Source: Xanthostigma xanthostigma
Taxonomy: Eukaryota > Arthropoda > Insecta > Raphidioptera > Raphidiidae
Direction: 5' to 3'
NCBI GenBank assembly: GCA_963575645.1
Contig: OY754470.1
Location: forward strand, 45,601,201-45,665,200
Length of the DNA: 64,000 bases
In this document: in pieces, positions 1 to 11,480 of the stretch
How positions within the stretch are numbered: position 1 is the first letter of the stretch
Layout of the letters: each line of letters begins with the position of its first letter
Translations under genes and position numbers: made by a program
Notes under the pieces: generated by a model
Database searches by the model: none
Told to the model about the DNA's origin: nothing
What the model saw: the letters and a program-made list of their open reading frames with translations, nothing else

Positions 1-1200
1 TTTTTGAATAGCGTTTATCACTCTGTGTATCAAAAATATGAAATTTTTGTTGTAAATTCATGCACAAAATAACCCTCTTCAGTGTTGACATTCAATTATG
101 AAACAGCCTGTATAGGAAATCCGACAGTCGGTTCTAAGACTATAAGCATATAGTATCTAGAAAGTAAGTATATATTTTATGTATAAAGTTAATTACTTTT
201 TAGGCTTACGTTCACTTTTTACTCGAGTCAAGGCAGCCAATATGAAGCCAAACAACCACTACGCTTACCTTTATAACTAGATAGTATTGTCTCTCTACTT
301 TGTCTTTATCTAATACAACCTCTTGCAAAATATAGGTACTCCTATTTGGCTACAGATAATTAAGACTGTGAGCACGTTCCATTTTAAGAAAATATAGGCT
401 TGAATATCATTTGAAACACGCAAAATTATTTCACCGACGAGCGTCGTAAAGGCGTAGGACGTATAGTCGAGAAATTTGGGTTAGGTATGATTTTTTACTT
501 TTCCTAATCAATTATCAAGAATTAAGTAGGTAGTAGGTTTAATATACCGATACAAAATTTCGTCTAAAACGGATCTGTCGTTACATATATAAAATCTATT
601 CCAAGAAGTTACTAAATCTTTATAGAAAGCTGTACCTATTTTTAACTATATTTTGGGATATATAGTGGAATCATCTTCGTTAAATAAAAATAATTTTTCT
701 AATAATTTTGCGGCTTGCAGAGGCAATTACAATAAACAAATGAACACATTCCTAAGAATCTTATTCTTGGGATTTAAATAATGACGTATTGTTTCGCTGT
801 TGAGAGTGGTTGTTATATTATGTTATATAGAGTGTTTCAATAGATGGGTAACAATATAAGCCAAACAAACAGCAATTTCGACGTTTTAAGGAGTTTTTCG
901 TTAAATAGAAGTTCGCTATATAGAGTTAACACTGTATTTTTATTTTATAATAATAATATTTATTTGGACTGGTTACACCATCACATGGTGAAAATGCAAG
1001 TCAAAATCGAGTAAAATAACAATTAAATTGAGTCCACATTTTTTAAAAAATCCTTATAATTTTAAAAACATGATTTCTCTAAAAAAGCTTTATGGTTTTC
1101 TTGAATTTGGCTATAAGCAACTTTCTTGTTTCCGGTGTCAATTTATTGAAAAATTGTAACCCAATATAATTAGGACCATACCTTGTATGTGTGAATCTTT
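1..1200. other. intergenic, no gene seen
   Basis: AT-rich sequence with no supportable coding region. Bases 1-115 resemble bases 31235-31355: both carry a related run ending in a 'GACATTCA.TTATG' block followed by 'CTGTAT', which looks like a degraded mariner-type terminus. Nothing else is recognised. Confidence 0.5.
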
Positions 1201-1201
1201 T

Positions 1202-1610
1202 GAAGTAAAACTTCTTTACGCACGCTTGTCTTGGGGAGTAAGCTGGTGAATGCGTGACGAGAGCGTTACGAAAATTGTGTGATTGGGCGAGGCGAACGGA
1301 ATAGCGTTACGCGAACTTGTGATTTCTTGATTATTTCATTTCGTTCTTGAAAAATTTTCTAAATAAATATTTTGTTCAATACATTTAATATTCTGCGTTT
1401 AAAGTGAATAAAATTTTAAATTCATTTTAAAGCTCGTATTTTTTCGTAATTTCATTTCGTTCTTGAACAATTTTATAAATTAATATTTTGTTCAATACAT
1501 TAAATATTCTACGTTTAAAGTGAATAAAATTGTAAATTCACTTTAAAGTTCATATTTTAAGAATTTTCGGGTGAATAATAACAAATTATGGCAGGAAGAA
1601 GTTTTACTCC
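1202..1610. mobile_element. MITE with GAAGTAAAACTTCTT ends, copy 1
   Basis: Bounded by inverted ends GAAGTAAAACTTCTT (left) and AAGAAGTTTTACTCC (right). The same ends bound 3457-4017 in the opposite orientation, with matching subterminal sequence ('GCAGGAAGAAG' on the right here, 'CTTCTTCCTGCC' on the left there). An internal direct duplication of about 120 bases, starting 'TTTCATTTCGTTCTTGAA', occurs at about 1335 and 1450. No coding capacity. The superfamily is not assigned because no clear target duplication is seen. Confidence 0.6.
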
Positions 1611-1862
1611 AGTCATCTAATCTAAAGTTCACTCGTTTTTTTTAGAGGTTGGATTTATGTCTCGTGTAGTGATCATGTACGCTTGAGAGCTGATTAAATT
1701 TAGCTAGATTTTTTTGACATACAATAAACATGAATAAAAGTATTGGTCGTAAAAGGTTAGAATCTTTAGCTTTTTGAATGGAGGTCTGCAATTTTCATTA
1801 AACTCAGAATTTTACTGTATTCTAACTGCCTTTTTTTGAACTAGGAAGACTCTATTTATATA

Positions 1863-2472
1863 TTATATACTAGCGGTCCCGCTCGGTTTCACCCGGGTGC
1901 AAAAGAACGAATGAGAGAGAGGGACATGAGTACGCGCGTTCATCTTAGTTTACCGAGATGAATGTTGTGTCCAAATTTCATGATGATCGGAGTTACCGTT
2001 CAAAAGTTTTTGTCGGACGGACAAATTTTTAGTTACATTTTTCAACATTTTTCATTGATGCTTTGCTCCTATTGGTCGTAGCGTGATATTATGTAGCATA
2101 TAGCCTTCCTCGATAAATGGGCTATCCAACAAAAAAAAATTACCGTTACATTGCCATCTTGCAACCCTATTGCGCATCTGTGGATGAAAGTAAAAATACT
2201 AATATCGCTATTAAAAAATAGGGGTTGGTGGTAGAACGGTGAAAATTTAGAGTTATAAGTATTTTTAATGGCAAATCATAAAAAAATTTTGGCCAAAAAA
2301 TAAAAAAAAATATGGAGAGGGCCACCATTATCACCTAGGGGTATAAAAAATAACCTACGACCTATTCTCAGTCCTACCAAGTATACACAAAAAATTTCAT
2401 AAAAATCGGTCAAGCCGTTTCGGAGGAGTTTGATAACAAACACTGTGACACGAGGTTTTTATGTAGATATAG
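1863..2472 (+). mobile_element. RTE-like non-LTR retrotransposon 3' end
   Basis: Contains the arthropod RTE-like 3' signature blocks: 'CGGTTTCACCCGGGTGCAAA', the block around 'TGATGATCGGAGTTACCG', 'TATAGCCTTCCTCGATAAA', and near the end 'GTTTCGGAGGAGTTTGATAA'. Related copies lie at 8840-9128 and 20774-20945. No reverse transcriptase is left, so this is a 5'-truncated copy or a SINE sharing the tail. The clade is assigned from remembered sequence signature only. Confidence 0.55.
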
Positions 2473-3040
2473 ATAAAGGTCAATGATATTTATTACATAT
2501 CATCAAATTTATCTTTATAATAAGCATTATTTCGGGAACATTCGACCAGAATACATCAAGAATAGGAAACTGAACATCATGAACTGACACAGTCATTTGT
2601 TCGTGATTTGATCATCGGTGTTAGCTCTTTAAGGTCGGTCTTCCCCGATGCTGTAGACCGATTGTGTCTTTTCAAAGGACTGTACGGCTCGGTCCGCTTA
2701 TCCACTCGACCGATTTCTGAAACATTTAATTGTAGGACTATCTTTATTTAGACACACAATCCTCGTCTTAAATTTGGCGAACAGTAGTGTCTGAAGATGT
2801 TTAAAGCTACGTGTTATCATAATCCTGAAAGGTAAATTGGTTTACAGGTTTAACCTAATCCACGGAAATTACATACGCCGTAGCCTACTGTAGCCCGTAG
2901 CACGTGGCCGTAACGTTTCTAAATGTACAGTATCTTGAAAATGAGTTGGACAAAGTGCATATTTGTTGACAAAATGTGCGGTCATTACGAGCATTAGAAA
3001 TAAATTTCAAGCATTCCGTATTATTTGTAAAAGCACAATG
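2473..3040. other. intergenic, nothing seen
   Basis: No coding region, RNA gene or clear repeat recognised. Confidence 0.5.
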
Positions 3041-3046
3041 GCAATA

Positions 3047-3443
3047 ATAGTATATTACACCACAAGGGCAGAAAATTTGAGATTCTTGCACTGCGCCTTG
3101 AAATTTCTGATTGCGTGATTGATACTATTTTTCTTCATACCTCGCTGGAAAGTACGCTTATTAATCACATTAATTAATTAATTACATAAAAACACAGATA
3201 AATTTCAAGCAAGCAACTTTGCGGCAAGACGTAAAAGCACGAATGGTAGCTGTTCGCTGTTGGCTGGCGACAGTAGCGGCAGGTGTAGATGATGACTATT
3301 TTTCTTCATAGCAGCTCGAAAGTACTTACTTTCGTCATCAGTGCGTGTAATCCCACCAATGCATAAATGTTGGACTTTCTGCCTTAAAATTGATGCCGGA
3401 AGTACGTGTACTTTCGATCGATGAAAAAAAGGGAGTGTGCTTT
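3047..3443. repeat. dispersed repeat X, copy 1
   Basis: Shares several ordered blocks with 5343-5955: an opening 'TAGTATATTACACCACAAG', a central block with 'CACAGATAAATTTCAAGCAA', and a closing block 'GGACTTTCTGCCTTAAAATT' followed by 'ACTTTCGATCGATG'. The opening block recurs inverted at about 22015-22075. A non-autonomous element is likely; no termini or target duplication could be fixed. Confidence 0.5.
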
Positions 3444-3456
3444 AGACCACACGACT

Positions 3457-4017
3457 GAAGTAAAACTTCTTCCTGCCATAATTATTTTAAATATATTTAT
3501 TAAGAATAATGCGTAATTACCTCAAATTTGCTAATGTTCAATTCAGAAACGAACAATAATATGCAGTCGGTTCCTCTCAAACTTTATTGAACACAATATA
3601 ACCTCACTCTGTAGCACATATCTACAAAATATAATTTTTGATTAATTAATAGGCAAAAAATATGTATATATATTTATTAGCATAATTTATAATACATTTA
3701 AAAGGATTTATTAACTAACCTACATTATTTCTCGTTACAAAATGCAGCAAAATCCGATGAAATGTATTTTTGATACAAAAAACAATTGTTTCCATTTTAA
3801 ACGTCAAATAGTTGTATTAATGCTCCGTCTTTGTCGCACTCACTAACTTATATCTCCCTCTCAACTCCGTTCGCCTCGAACGATCACGCACCGTCGCGAT
3901 GATGCACTTCCGTAAACGATTTCGTCAGACATCGTGATGATGCACTTCCGTAAACGATTTCGTTAGACATTTACCAGCTTACTCCTCAAGTCAGCGTGCT
4001 TAAAGAAGTTTTACTTC
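3457..4017. mobile_element. MITE with GAAGTAAAACTTCTT ends, copy 2
   Basis: Left end GAAGTAAAACTTCTTCC, right end AAGAAGTTTTACTTC. It is inverted relative to 1202-1610. Inside, a roughly 58-base unit beginning near 'CGTCGCGATGATGCACTTCC' is directly duplicated at 3890-3970. No coding capacity. Confidence 0.6.
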
Positions 4018-5342
4018 AAAACCTTTTGTAAGATTTTAATGCAATGCGTTTGCAACAGTTAAATTAGTTTGTGTTTGTACTGCATTCAAACATAATATTA
4101 AGATTGTTATAATTGTCTTTTTTCGTTTTGCATACATAACCGATGCGTACTGTACAACGTATTCGAGCAAAAACACAGTAGATGTGCACATAATCTCGAA
4201 AATGCACACTGGACTTTTGAAGCTATGCTTTTTAACCCAAGTTTCGGGACAGGTAGTGAACTGCGATAAAACGAGCGTGCAAGCGATCTAGATTAATATG
4301 GGAGATGATAAAAAAAAATTAGTAATTTTGTTTTTATATACAGTCAAACCTGAATAAGCGAGAAAACTCTCTAAGGTACTACTTGTGTATGTGCAAGGAG
4401 GCGGAGTTACAAATTTTTCGATGCGAGCGTTTGTGGTTTAACCTCAAATTTTCCGTATGTAAGTGAGCAATGTTTATTAAAAGTGAAAATAGTTATAATT
4501 TTATGAAGTTTTTTAATTACAAAGAAAATATGGGCAAAACTAAGCGATCTGGAAATACTCGATGTGTTCCGGGCTGTTGGGCTGATGGCGTATTAAATAA
4601 AATAAATATCATTGGCGCCATAATTTGACGTTCCGCTGTCAATGTAAACTAATTAATTATTTATATATTGTACGTCATAATTGATAAATAAATAATTCTC
4701 ACATATTATACCTTTTATGTTATATATGTTATTTATATAATGGATTACAAACTGAATTTTATAGTACTTATATAAAATTAGCATCAGTTTTCCTTATTAC
4801 ATTTTTTGACACATCATGGCCAACTAAAGTTTTTTAACTTATCACCATAGAAACATGTCGTGATTTCCATAAAAAGTGAGTTCAATAATTCTCTATTACC
4901 CACTAGCGGCGCTAGTAGGCTTCGTGCACACAGCTTTATTAATAGTTCCACGAAATTTAAGAATGCGGTATAAATAGCTGTACTAACACTGTTTTCGATT
5001 GGCCAAATGTGCGTGTGTACTGACTTATTTTGTCGAACTTACTACAGTTGATAAGTATCAATTGCGAAGAAATTAACGGATTTCTTTAAGTAAATATTAG
5101 TGTAAGATTTTTTCCGGATATAAACAATGTTGTTTTGTTTTTTTAGATGCGATAGTTCCAATAATTGTCAAACGTTGATCTAAGAGATCGTGTAATGTAA
5201 GAATAAAAAAATCCGGACTGGACCGGCCCACAGACGACCGGCGGCCCGCCGGGAAAAGTTCCAGTATTCCCTGAGACCAGACCGACGCTGGCATTCACCA
5301 TATTGAAAAATATCTTGGAGGAACGTTCACAATCAAAATAAG
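4018..5342. other. intergenic with one pogo-like terminus
   Basis: At 4341 'TACAGTCAAACCTGAATAAG' resembles a pogo/Tigger-type terminal repeat next to a TA dinucleotide, but no matching opposite end was found. Otherwise no gene is seen. Confidence 0.35.
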
Positions 5343-5955
5343 GTAATAGTATATTATACCACAAGAGCCGAAAGTGTGATATTCTTGCCCTGCGCGCCAT
5401 GATGCCTGAGGTCGTAAGCACGCTTATTAAATACATTAATTAATTAACTATTAATTAATTACATTAAAACACAGATAAATTCCAAGCAAGCTTTGAATTT
5501 ACGTAAATACACAAATGACAGCCGTTCGCGATTATTCGGAATCCAAAGGAATGGTGAGACCTCTGGTCAGAAATGCGCCGAACTGTCCTAAGGGGGTTTT
5601 TTGACCGGTAAACATTGATTTGGAACAGCATGATGGAGGCTAACCTAGCCTCCATCAATGTTTACCTTATGCCTCCATAGTTTACCTGTCAAAAACCCCC
5701 CTTAGGACAGTTCGGCGCATTTCTCACCAGAGGTCTACCATTCCTTTGAGTTCCGAATTAGCTAAATTTTAACAGGGTTGCTATGGAAACGATATCTAAA
5801 CAAGAGTCGATTGGTTGTTTCTGCTTTATGACCACCCGAACATACGAACTTTCCGCATTTGGGCGTGTTATACCACCAAGGAGTAAATGTTAGACTTTCT
5901 GCCTTACAATTGATGCCAAAAGTAGGCACTTTCGATCGAGGTATGAAGAAAAATA
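5343..5955. repeat. dispersed repeat X, copy 2, split by a hairpin MITE
   Basis: Same block order as 3047-3443, with the hairpin element 5535-5757 sitting inside it. The closing block carries 'AGACTTTCTGCCTTACAATT'. The nested structure implies that the hairpin inserted into an older copy of repeat X. Confidence 0.5.
5535..5757. mobile_element. 223-bp hairpin MITE, TTA-flanked
   Basis: Almost the whole element is an inverted repeat. The left arm starts TTCGGAATCCAAAGGAATGG and includes 'AATGCGCCGAACTGTCCTAA'; the right arm repeats this in reverse to end at TTCCGAA. TTA stands directly outside both ends, compatible with a 3-base target duplication. Arms are about 80 bases around a loop with a short inner 'GGAGGCTA/TAGCCTCC' hairpin. 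No coding capacity. Confidence 0.6.
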
Positions 5956-6429
5956 ATTTGGGATATTTCCATTGCACATATTAGAGATTATGCGCGTATA
6001 GATAGCGCTTGTCTGAAGACTATAATACTTACGTAATATAAATTTCGTATGCATAATTTGCTTTTCCCGTGTGGAAGTTTTAGGAGTCAAGGCGAAATTA
6101 TTACAATGTAAATAAAATTCATGAATGCGATTCTCCTGAAAATGAACAGAGGTCATATTATCCAGTAATGATGTATAGTTCCAACGAGGTTAAACCGCTG
6201 AAATTCATACGATATTAATGCTAATTAATACGTATCATACATTTAGAAACATAGAAACTTTCAAGTATTAACTCCCGTCTAAATTTTGTCTGTTTATAGA
6301 AACAATACAGTATTATCTCTTGGCGCTTATTTAAGACTTTACAGGTAGCTTTGTTTCATTTTGGTTTAGTACTGAAATTTAATTCGACAAGCTGAAGTTT
6401 ATAATCTATACTTAACCCCGAGTTGCTAA
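5956..6429. other. intergenic, nothing seen
   Basis: No feature recognised. Confidence 0.5.
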
Positions 6430-6841
6430 AGGCCGCTACACACGAGGCTGGATTTGCCGCTAAATTCCTTGCTTATAGATTTAACTACTAGTTTTCTAGC
6501 GCTGGTTTTCTTATGTGCTCGCTTCACACGAGACGTATTTTCATGCTTGTTTTGTGCGCGCGCAGTGTCAGTTCAAATATAAAAGCAGAGTCATGTTGTT
6601 GTCTGAGCAGAATGACGCCATGTTGGTTCATGGGCGTTTGTTCATGTCGCTTACGTGACAAGATACTGTTTCCCGATTGGTTCTTGATTAGAGCAAGCAG
6701 AGAACGTAGAAAATAAATAGCATCTGTTCTAATTTTAAAATCTATCTTGTGAGCTAGCAGGCGAGCGCACAGTGACATCATTTCTAGCCTCGTAACCAGC
6801 CTGCCTGCCAGCAGAAATCCAAACAGTGTGCAGCGCCCTAA
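6430..6841. mobile_element. TTAA-type (piggyBac-like) MITE, copy 1, degenerate
   Basis: Starts with GGCCGCTACACACGAGGCTG and ends near GTGTGCAGCGCCCTA, the degenerate form of the terminal repeat seen better at 12556-13008. The interior shares 'GCGCGCGCAGTG', 'GACGCCATGTTGGTT' and 'GATTGGTTCTTG' with the other copies. The TTAA target site is decayed here. ORFs across it are non-coding shadows. Confidence 0.6.
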
Positions 6842-7198
6842 GAGACCAAAAGCCAGCAAAGCATTTCGAGTAGTCATTTCGAGACTCGTAAAAACGAATG
6901 AATCTTGTATACCTGCTGACCAATGAATGTTGACTCTGATAGTCCTATGCGGCCAAGGTAGGTGTATTACCCCAAAATATTCTGAAAATAAAAAAATCAG
7001 CCGTTCTTAAGATCTGTAAAATCATACTATGTAATCACGCAAACATTTACATATTTTGGCATATAAAAAATAAAATAAAATTTCCGCTAATATGGTTTAC
7101 CCCTAATAATTAACCAAAATATGCGTCAGCTACCAAACTAATTTTTGTTGACAGATCTACAGAAATATTTCCAAAACTATAATGAAGTTTATAAAAAA

Positions 7199-7877
7199 AA
7201 TTGGTTGTCTGTAAAGTCGGTTTACGGACGATAGTTTTACGTGATAACGTATTCCGTAATACATAACCTAAACCTCCCAAAATTTGGTTTCAATCCGCTT
7301 ATCCTTGGTGTCGGAATGATAAGAAATGTCAAAAGTGACGTTTGCAACTGTCAAAGTATTATGTTCTAATAATAATTAGTTATTCCAATACTTAACTTAG
7401 AAGGCGTTGCATTTGACAAAATACTAATGTCAAAAAATTGAATTAAACATTAGAAATGCAGCCGTTTTCATGTTAAGACAAGACATACGTTATATTCTAA
7501 TTTCCATGTACGGCAAACAAAGACGACCGACCGCGTCGCGTCATGCATTAGACAACATTGCATTTATATTTTATACAGCTATTTTTCTATATAAATTTGT
7601 ATAAAAAAACTGTTTAGGCAAATTCTGTTATACGAAATCTATGTAAAATGTTCTCCTCTTTCGTTTAAGACTGGTTTCAAACCGATCTGATTTAAATTGA
7701 GCGAGAAATTAGCAAAAAGCACGCACAGGGTCAGGCGGAACGTTACGCGTTAGGAACGTTACGTTAGGAACGTTACGACCGTTAGGAACGTTACACTTTT
7801 TCGTACATGCAGCCGGTGTTTTATCAATTTATAAGCTTGGTGATTCATCAATTTATAAGACGTTATCACGTCAAAAA
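7199..7877 (+). mobile_element. M1-family MITE (long form), copy 1
   Basis: Begins TTGGTTGTCTGTAAAGTCGG, with a subterminal TTTTACGTGATAACGT, and ends ACGTTATCACGTCAAAA. These two blocks are inverted copies of each other. The copy at 51257-51912 is almost identical throughout, differing mainly in an internal run of GGAACGTTAC units. Related copies: 23561-24183, 53675-53930 and 62780-62997. No transposase. Superfamily not assigned. Confidence 0.75.
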
Positions 7878-7879
7878 TA

Positions 7880-8240
7880 CAAAACTTTCTGGTAAAAATA
7901 AATAGAATTATAAACAGCAATGGAAAATATACCAGTATCATAATTAAAAACAACGCTATCTTGTGCGCATGTGCCGATTTACCCCCAAAACAATAGGGCT
8001 CTTCATATTTGGATATCAAACATCTTCTCAAAATTTTATTTAAATCCGCTTCATCTCTATGACTTGTATAGTGTTCACAACAAACAGACGCAGAGACTTT
8101 CTCCAAAAATATTTTTTTTTAATTGGGAGGACCTCAAAACGAAAAAATTATGTAAGTTTTTGAATAGCGAATTTTGGCCTAAATTAGTATCTTTCCCCAC
8201 TTGTGGAGTTGGAGTGGTTTTACCCCCTTGTATTTATGTA
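7880..8240 (+). repeat. dispersed repeat R3, copy 1
   Basis: Matches 17335-17645 (same strand) and 30735-31000 (opposite strand) over ordered blocks: 'AAAATATACCAGTATCATAA', 'TGTGCGCATGTGCCGATTTA', 'TAGTGTTCACAACAAACAGA' and 'GACCTCAAAACGAAAAAATT'. It is probably a retrotransposon 3' region. It directly abuts the MITE 7199-7877, and a shared 'CCCAAAATTTGGTTTCAATC' block inside that MITE suggests common ancestry or capture. Confidence 0.5.
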
Positions 8241-8839
8241 GCCGATCCGCAATTTTAAAAAGTTTTCCACGCCTGCTGTAATCGTACAATTAAGAAATTA
8301 ATAGGATGCCCGTTTTGCCACACCATAACATAAAATATAGAGAAAATAACAGTTGAAGTGTGAAACTGCTATAATGGATAAACCACAAATGTGAACAGAA
8401 TTCCCATAACTATAGATTGTGAAATCTCTCTTATGTACTCGGATTGTTAAATTAACAAAGAAGAGTATATGTAAATACCTTAATAACCTTTGGATCCCAT
8501 AGACCTGTAATAGATCGATACTGCATCTGAAATTTGCATATACATTGTGTTTATAATGTAACTTCATCGTACAGGACCGTACCAAAAAGGGATATATTTT
8601 TCATTATTATTATAAAACCCGTGACTTCCACCATGTGTTAGATAATTCATTTTTTTAATAATGTTTTATTTCTGCTTAAATGTGAATACAATCCAGGCAT
8701 TAAATCGACATTTAATATCTTTTTGTTTTATTCTTTTTAAATTTTCATTAATAATCTTGACACCTGTCTCATTAATTGTCATTAATTCAAAAATCTTTAC
8801 CACCACCATCTCTCGAACATCGGTAGATATATCAATCTA
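8241..8839. other. intergenic, nothing seen
   Basis: No feature recognised. Confidence 0.45.
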
Positions 8840-9128
8840 TAATGAGTACGCACATTCATCTTAGTTTACCGAGATGAATGTTGTGTCCAAATTGCATGAT
8901 GATCGGATTTACCGTTTTAAAGTCTTTGTCGGACGGACAAATTTTGAGATACATTTTGCAACATTTTTCATTGATGCTCCGCTACTATTGGTCGTAGCGT
9001 GATATTATATAGCCTATAGCCTTCCTCGATAAATGGGCTCTCCAACAAAAACAATTCTCAATTCGAACCTGTAGTTCCTGAGATTAGCGCGTTCAACCAA
9101 ACAAACAAACAAACGAACAAACTTTATA
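8840..9128 (+). mobile_element. RTE-like 3' end, copy 2
   Basis: Carries 'CATCTTAGTTTACCGAGATG', 'TAGCCTTCCTCGATAAATGG' and 'CCTGAGATTAGCGCGTTCAA', then a (CAAA)n tail at 9095-9120. Same family as 1863-2472. 5'-truncated, no coding part. Confidence 0.55.
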
Positions 9129-9130
9129 TA

Positions 9131-9922
9131 CAGGGTGTCCCATTAAGAATGGGACATAGAACAACCGCAGATTCTCCAATTCAAAATAAAATGATTAAGC
9201 GAAATATGCTTAGATAAAATGTTACTCGTTTCCGAAATACGGAAACGAGTGTTTCCGAGTGTACGGAAACGGGGTGTTGAAGTTGAAAACTGAAAATTTA
9301 TTAATATCCATAATTTTTTTAATACAACGTATAATTTTACTCAAATCGGCACACTTGTTAAATATCATAAAATGCACCTAACAATAAAAAAATTAGTTCA
9401 GTACGCTCTACCAGTGGCGTACGGCAGGAGTAAGTAATGCTTGTACCCCTTCTAAATTTTACGCCGCTGTCTAAATTTTAATGTTGACTATAATTTTAAT
9501 TTTTTTGATATTCTCTAAGTCAATAATGTACATTTGTTAGTTTGTTGTAAAGTCATTGGTTTTCGAGATATTCGCAGTTTTTAAGACAAAATTGTAAAAA
9601 TGAATATTATTAATAATAATACAAATAAAAAGTACATGTCTATCTATCTTTAACTGCGAATATCTCGAAAACGATGACTTTACAACAAACTAACAAGTGT
9701 ACATTATTGACTTAGAAAATATCAAAAAAATTAAAATTATAGTCAAAATTAAAATTTAGACAGCGGCGTAACATTTAGAAGGGGTACAAGCATTACTTAC
9801 TCCTGCCGTACGCCACTGGTAGAGCGAGTAACATTTCATCTAAGCATATTTCGCTTAATCGTTTTATTTTGAATTGGAGAAGCTGCGGTTGTTCTATGTC
9901 CCATTCTTAATGGGACACCCTG
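9131..9922. mobile_element. Tc1/mariner-type foldback element
   Basis: Left end CAGGGTGTCCCATTAAGAAT, right end ATTCTTAATGGGACACCCTG, each flanked by TA (9129-9130 and 9923-9924). This is the target duplication expected of the superfamily. The inverted arms reach far inward, pairing the block with 'GGCGTACGGCAGGAGTAAGT' near 9415 with its complement near 9800, so nearly the whole 792 bases is one imperfect hairpin. No ORF. Confidence 0.75.
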
Positions 9923-9924
9923 TA

Positions 9925-10371
9925 TTAGTATAGATATATACGGTTTTTTTTATATTTATATTCGCAAAATATTCTCAAGAATTTTGCGAACGCGAATGAT
10001 GAGATATGCAATTATTCCCAACTTATTTATTTATTGCATTGAAGTTCGACTACAGGTTAATATAAAGGACCCATATAAAAATATTATGTACCTTACTACG
10101 CCACTGACCACGTGACTGTTAGTTAGCTTAGATTATATCAGGATATTCATATCGGACAAAGCTATTTGAATGGAAAGCTTCTTCAATTAGTGGACACACG
10201 TACACAAAGCTTGGTATTTTCAATATATGAAGAACTGGTCATAATATAACAGGTGGAACAAATTCAGATAACGTTAAAATCACATTTCATTTTTAATATA
10301 CTCCATCCGGCTTCACCCGAATGCACTCTCTTTTTTCGTCGACTTGCGTTGCTAAATTGGTCGCCACGAAA
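9925..10371. other. intergenic, nothing seen
   Basis: Only a short RTE-like scrap ('CTCCATCCGGCTTCACCCGA' near 10301). No gene. Confidence 0.4.
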
Positions 10372-10373
10372 TA

Positions 10374-10712
10374 TGGCACGCCGTTTTACTATTTAATAGT
10401 AAAATATTTTTCCAAAAATTATAAAAATATTTAACAATTTTAATTTCAGAAAAAAAATTTTCAGTGATTTTTTTTTATGTGGTGACATAATAAAAATACA
10501 ATATTATTATGTCATGACATAAAATTAAATGCTTATACATAGGAAGAGATAGGAAAAACGACGAATTATAATTATGTCATGAGTCATGACATAAAAATAA
10601 TGTATTTTTATTATGTCATGACATAATAATAATGTATTTTTTTTTAAATTGTTAAATATTTTTATAATTTTTGGAAAAATATTTTACTGTTAAATAGTAA
10701 AACGGCGTGCCA
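10374..10712. mobile_element. 339-bp MITE, TIR TGGCACGCCG, TA flanks
   Basis: Terminal inverted repeats of about 65 bases begin TGGCACGCCGTTTTACTATT and end with its complement, with TA on both sides. The centre carries repeated palindromes of the form TTATGTCATGACATAA (about 10505, 10575 and 10612). No coding capacity. Confidence 0.7.
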
Positions 10713-11480
10713 TAACGAAAAGAGCTTTTATTTTAACGCGATAATATATATGTTCTAAATATTGGTGAAAATAATTTTGAAATCGGATGAGTAATTTACT
10801 TACGCTGATTGGTCAGACGTAACGAGACAATGTACTAGCCTTGTTAATGACGTATATTAGAGGTGGTGAACCTTTCGACACCTACATGCCAATTTTTTTC
10901 AAAAATGTTTAATGCAGCCATGACGTGCCGACATGCAACCAAATTAATTTATTTTTGTCAAAAAAATAAATAAATCAAGTATAGATAAAAATGATAATTT
11001 TGATAGGTAATACTTTGAGCGCCATGAAAATTTTTCGTATCATTTAATCAATATTGTTTTTGGCATCTCGCATTTTTTTCCATTTATAAACTTTTGGTGA
11101 TTGTTTGAATCAAAATTGCGATTTTTATATGTAGAAAGTGTGTACAAAATTTGAAAAGAATCGCTGCGGTAGTTTTGAAATTCGTTGTCTTCGGTTTTTT
11201 TTTTCAAGTCTACGTCTTATTTCAGGAGGTACTGCGTTTATATACCCAAAACTTATATAAATTGCGTTTATACACTCACCAAGCGCCGAGCTCTTGCCGC
11301 TCCGCAGTATTAGAGGTCTATTACTGAGAGTTTTGTTCCGATTGACTTGAAATTTTGACACAACATGCTTTAAATGTTTTACTATAAGAAAATTCAATTA
11401 AAAATCGAGTTTTTCAGAACCACCCCCCCTCCCCTTAAGGACGCATCGACATCAAAGGTCCTTAGCGTCCGGATCTATAT
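10713..11480. other. intergenic, nothing seen
   Basis: ORFs here lack family signature and overlap on both strands; read as chance. Confidence 0.45.

Noticed and set aside
6513..6923. Overlapping 60-117 codon ORFs on both strands
   Set aside because: They lie inside a copy of the TTAA-type MITE family and change frame between copies, so they are non-coding shadows.
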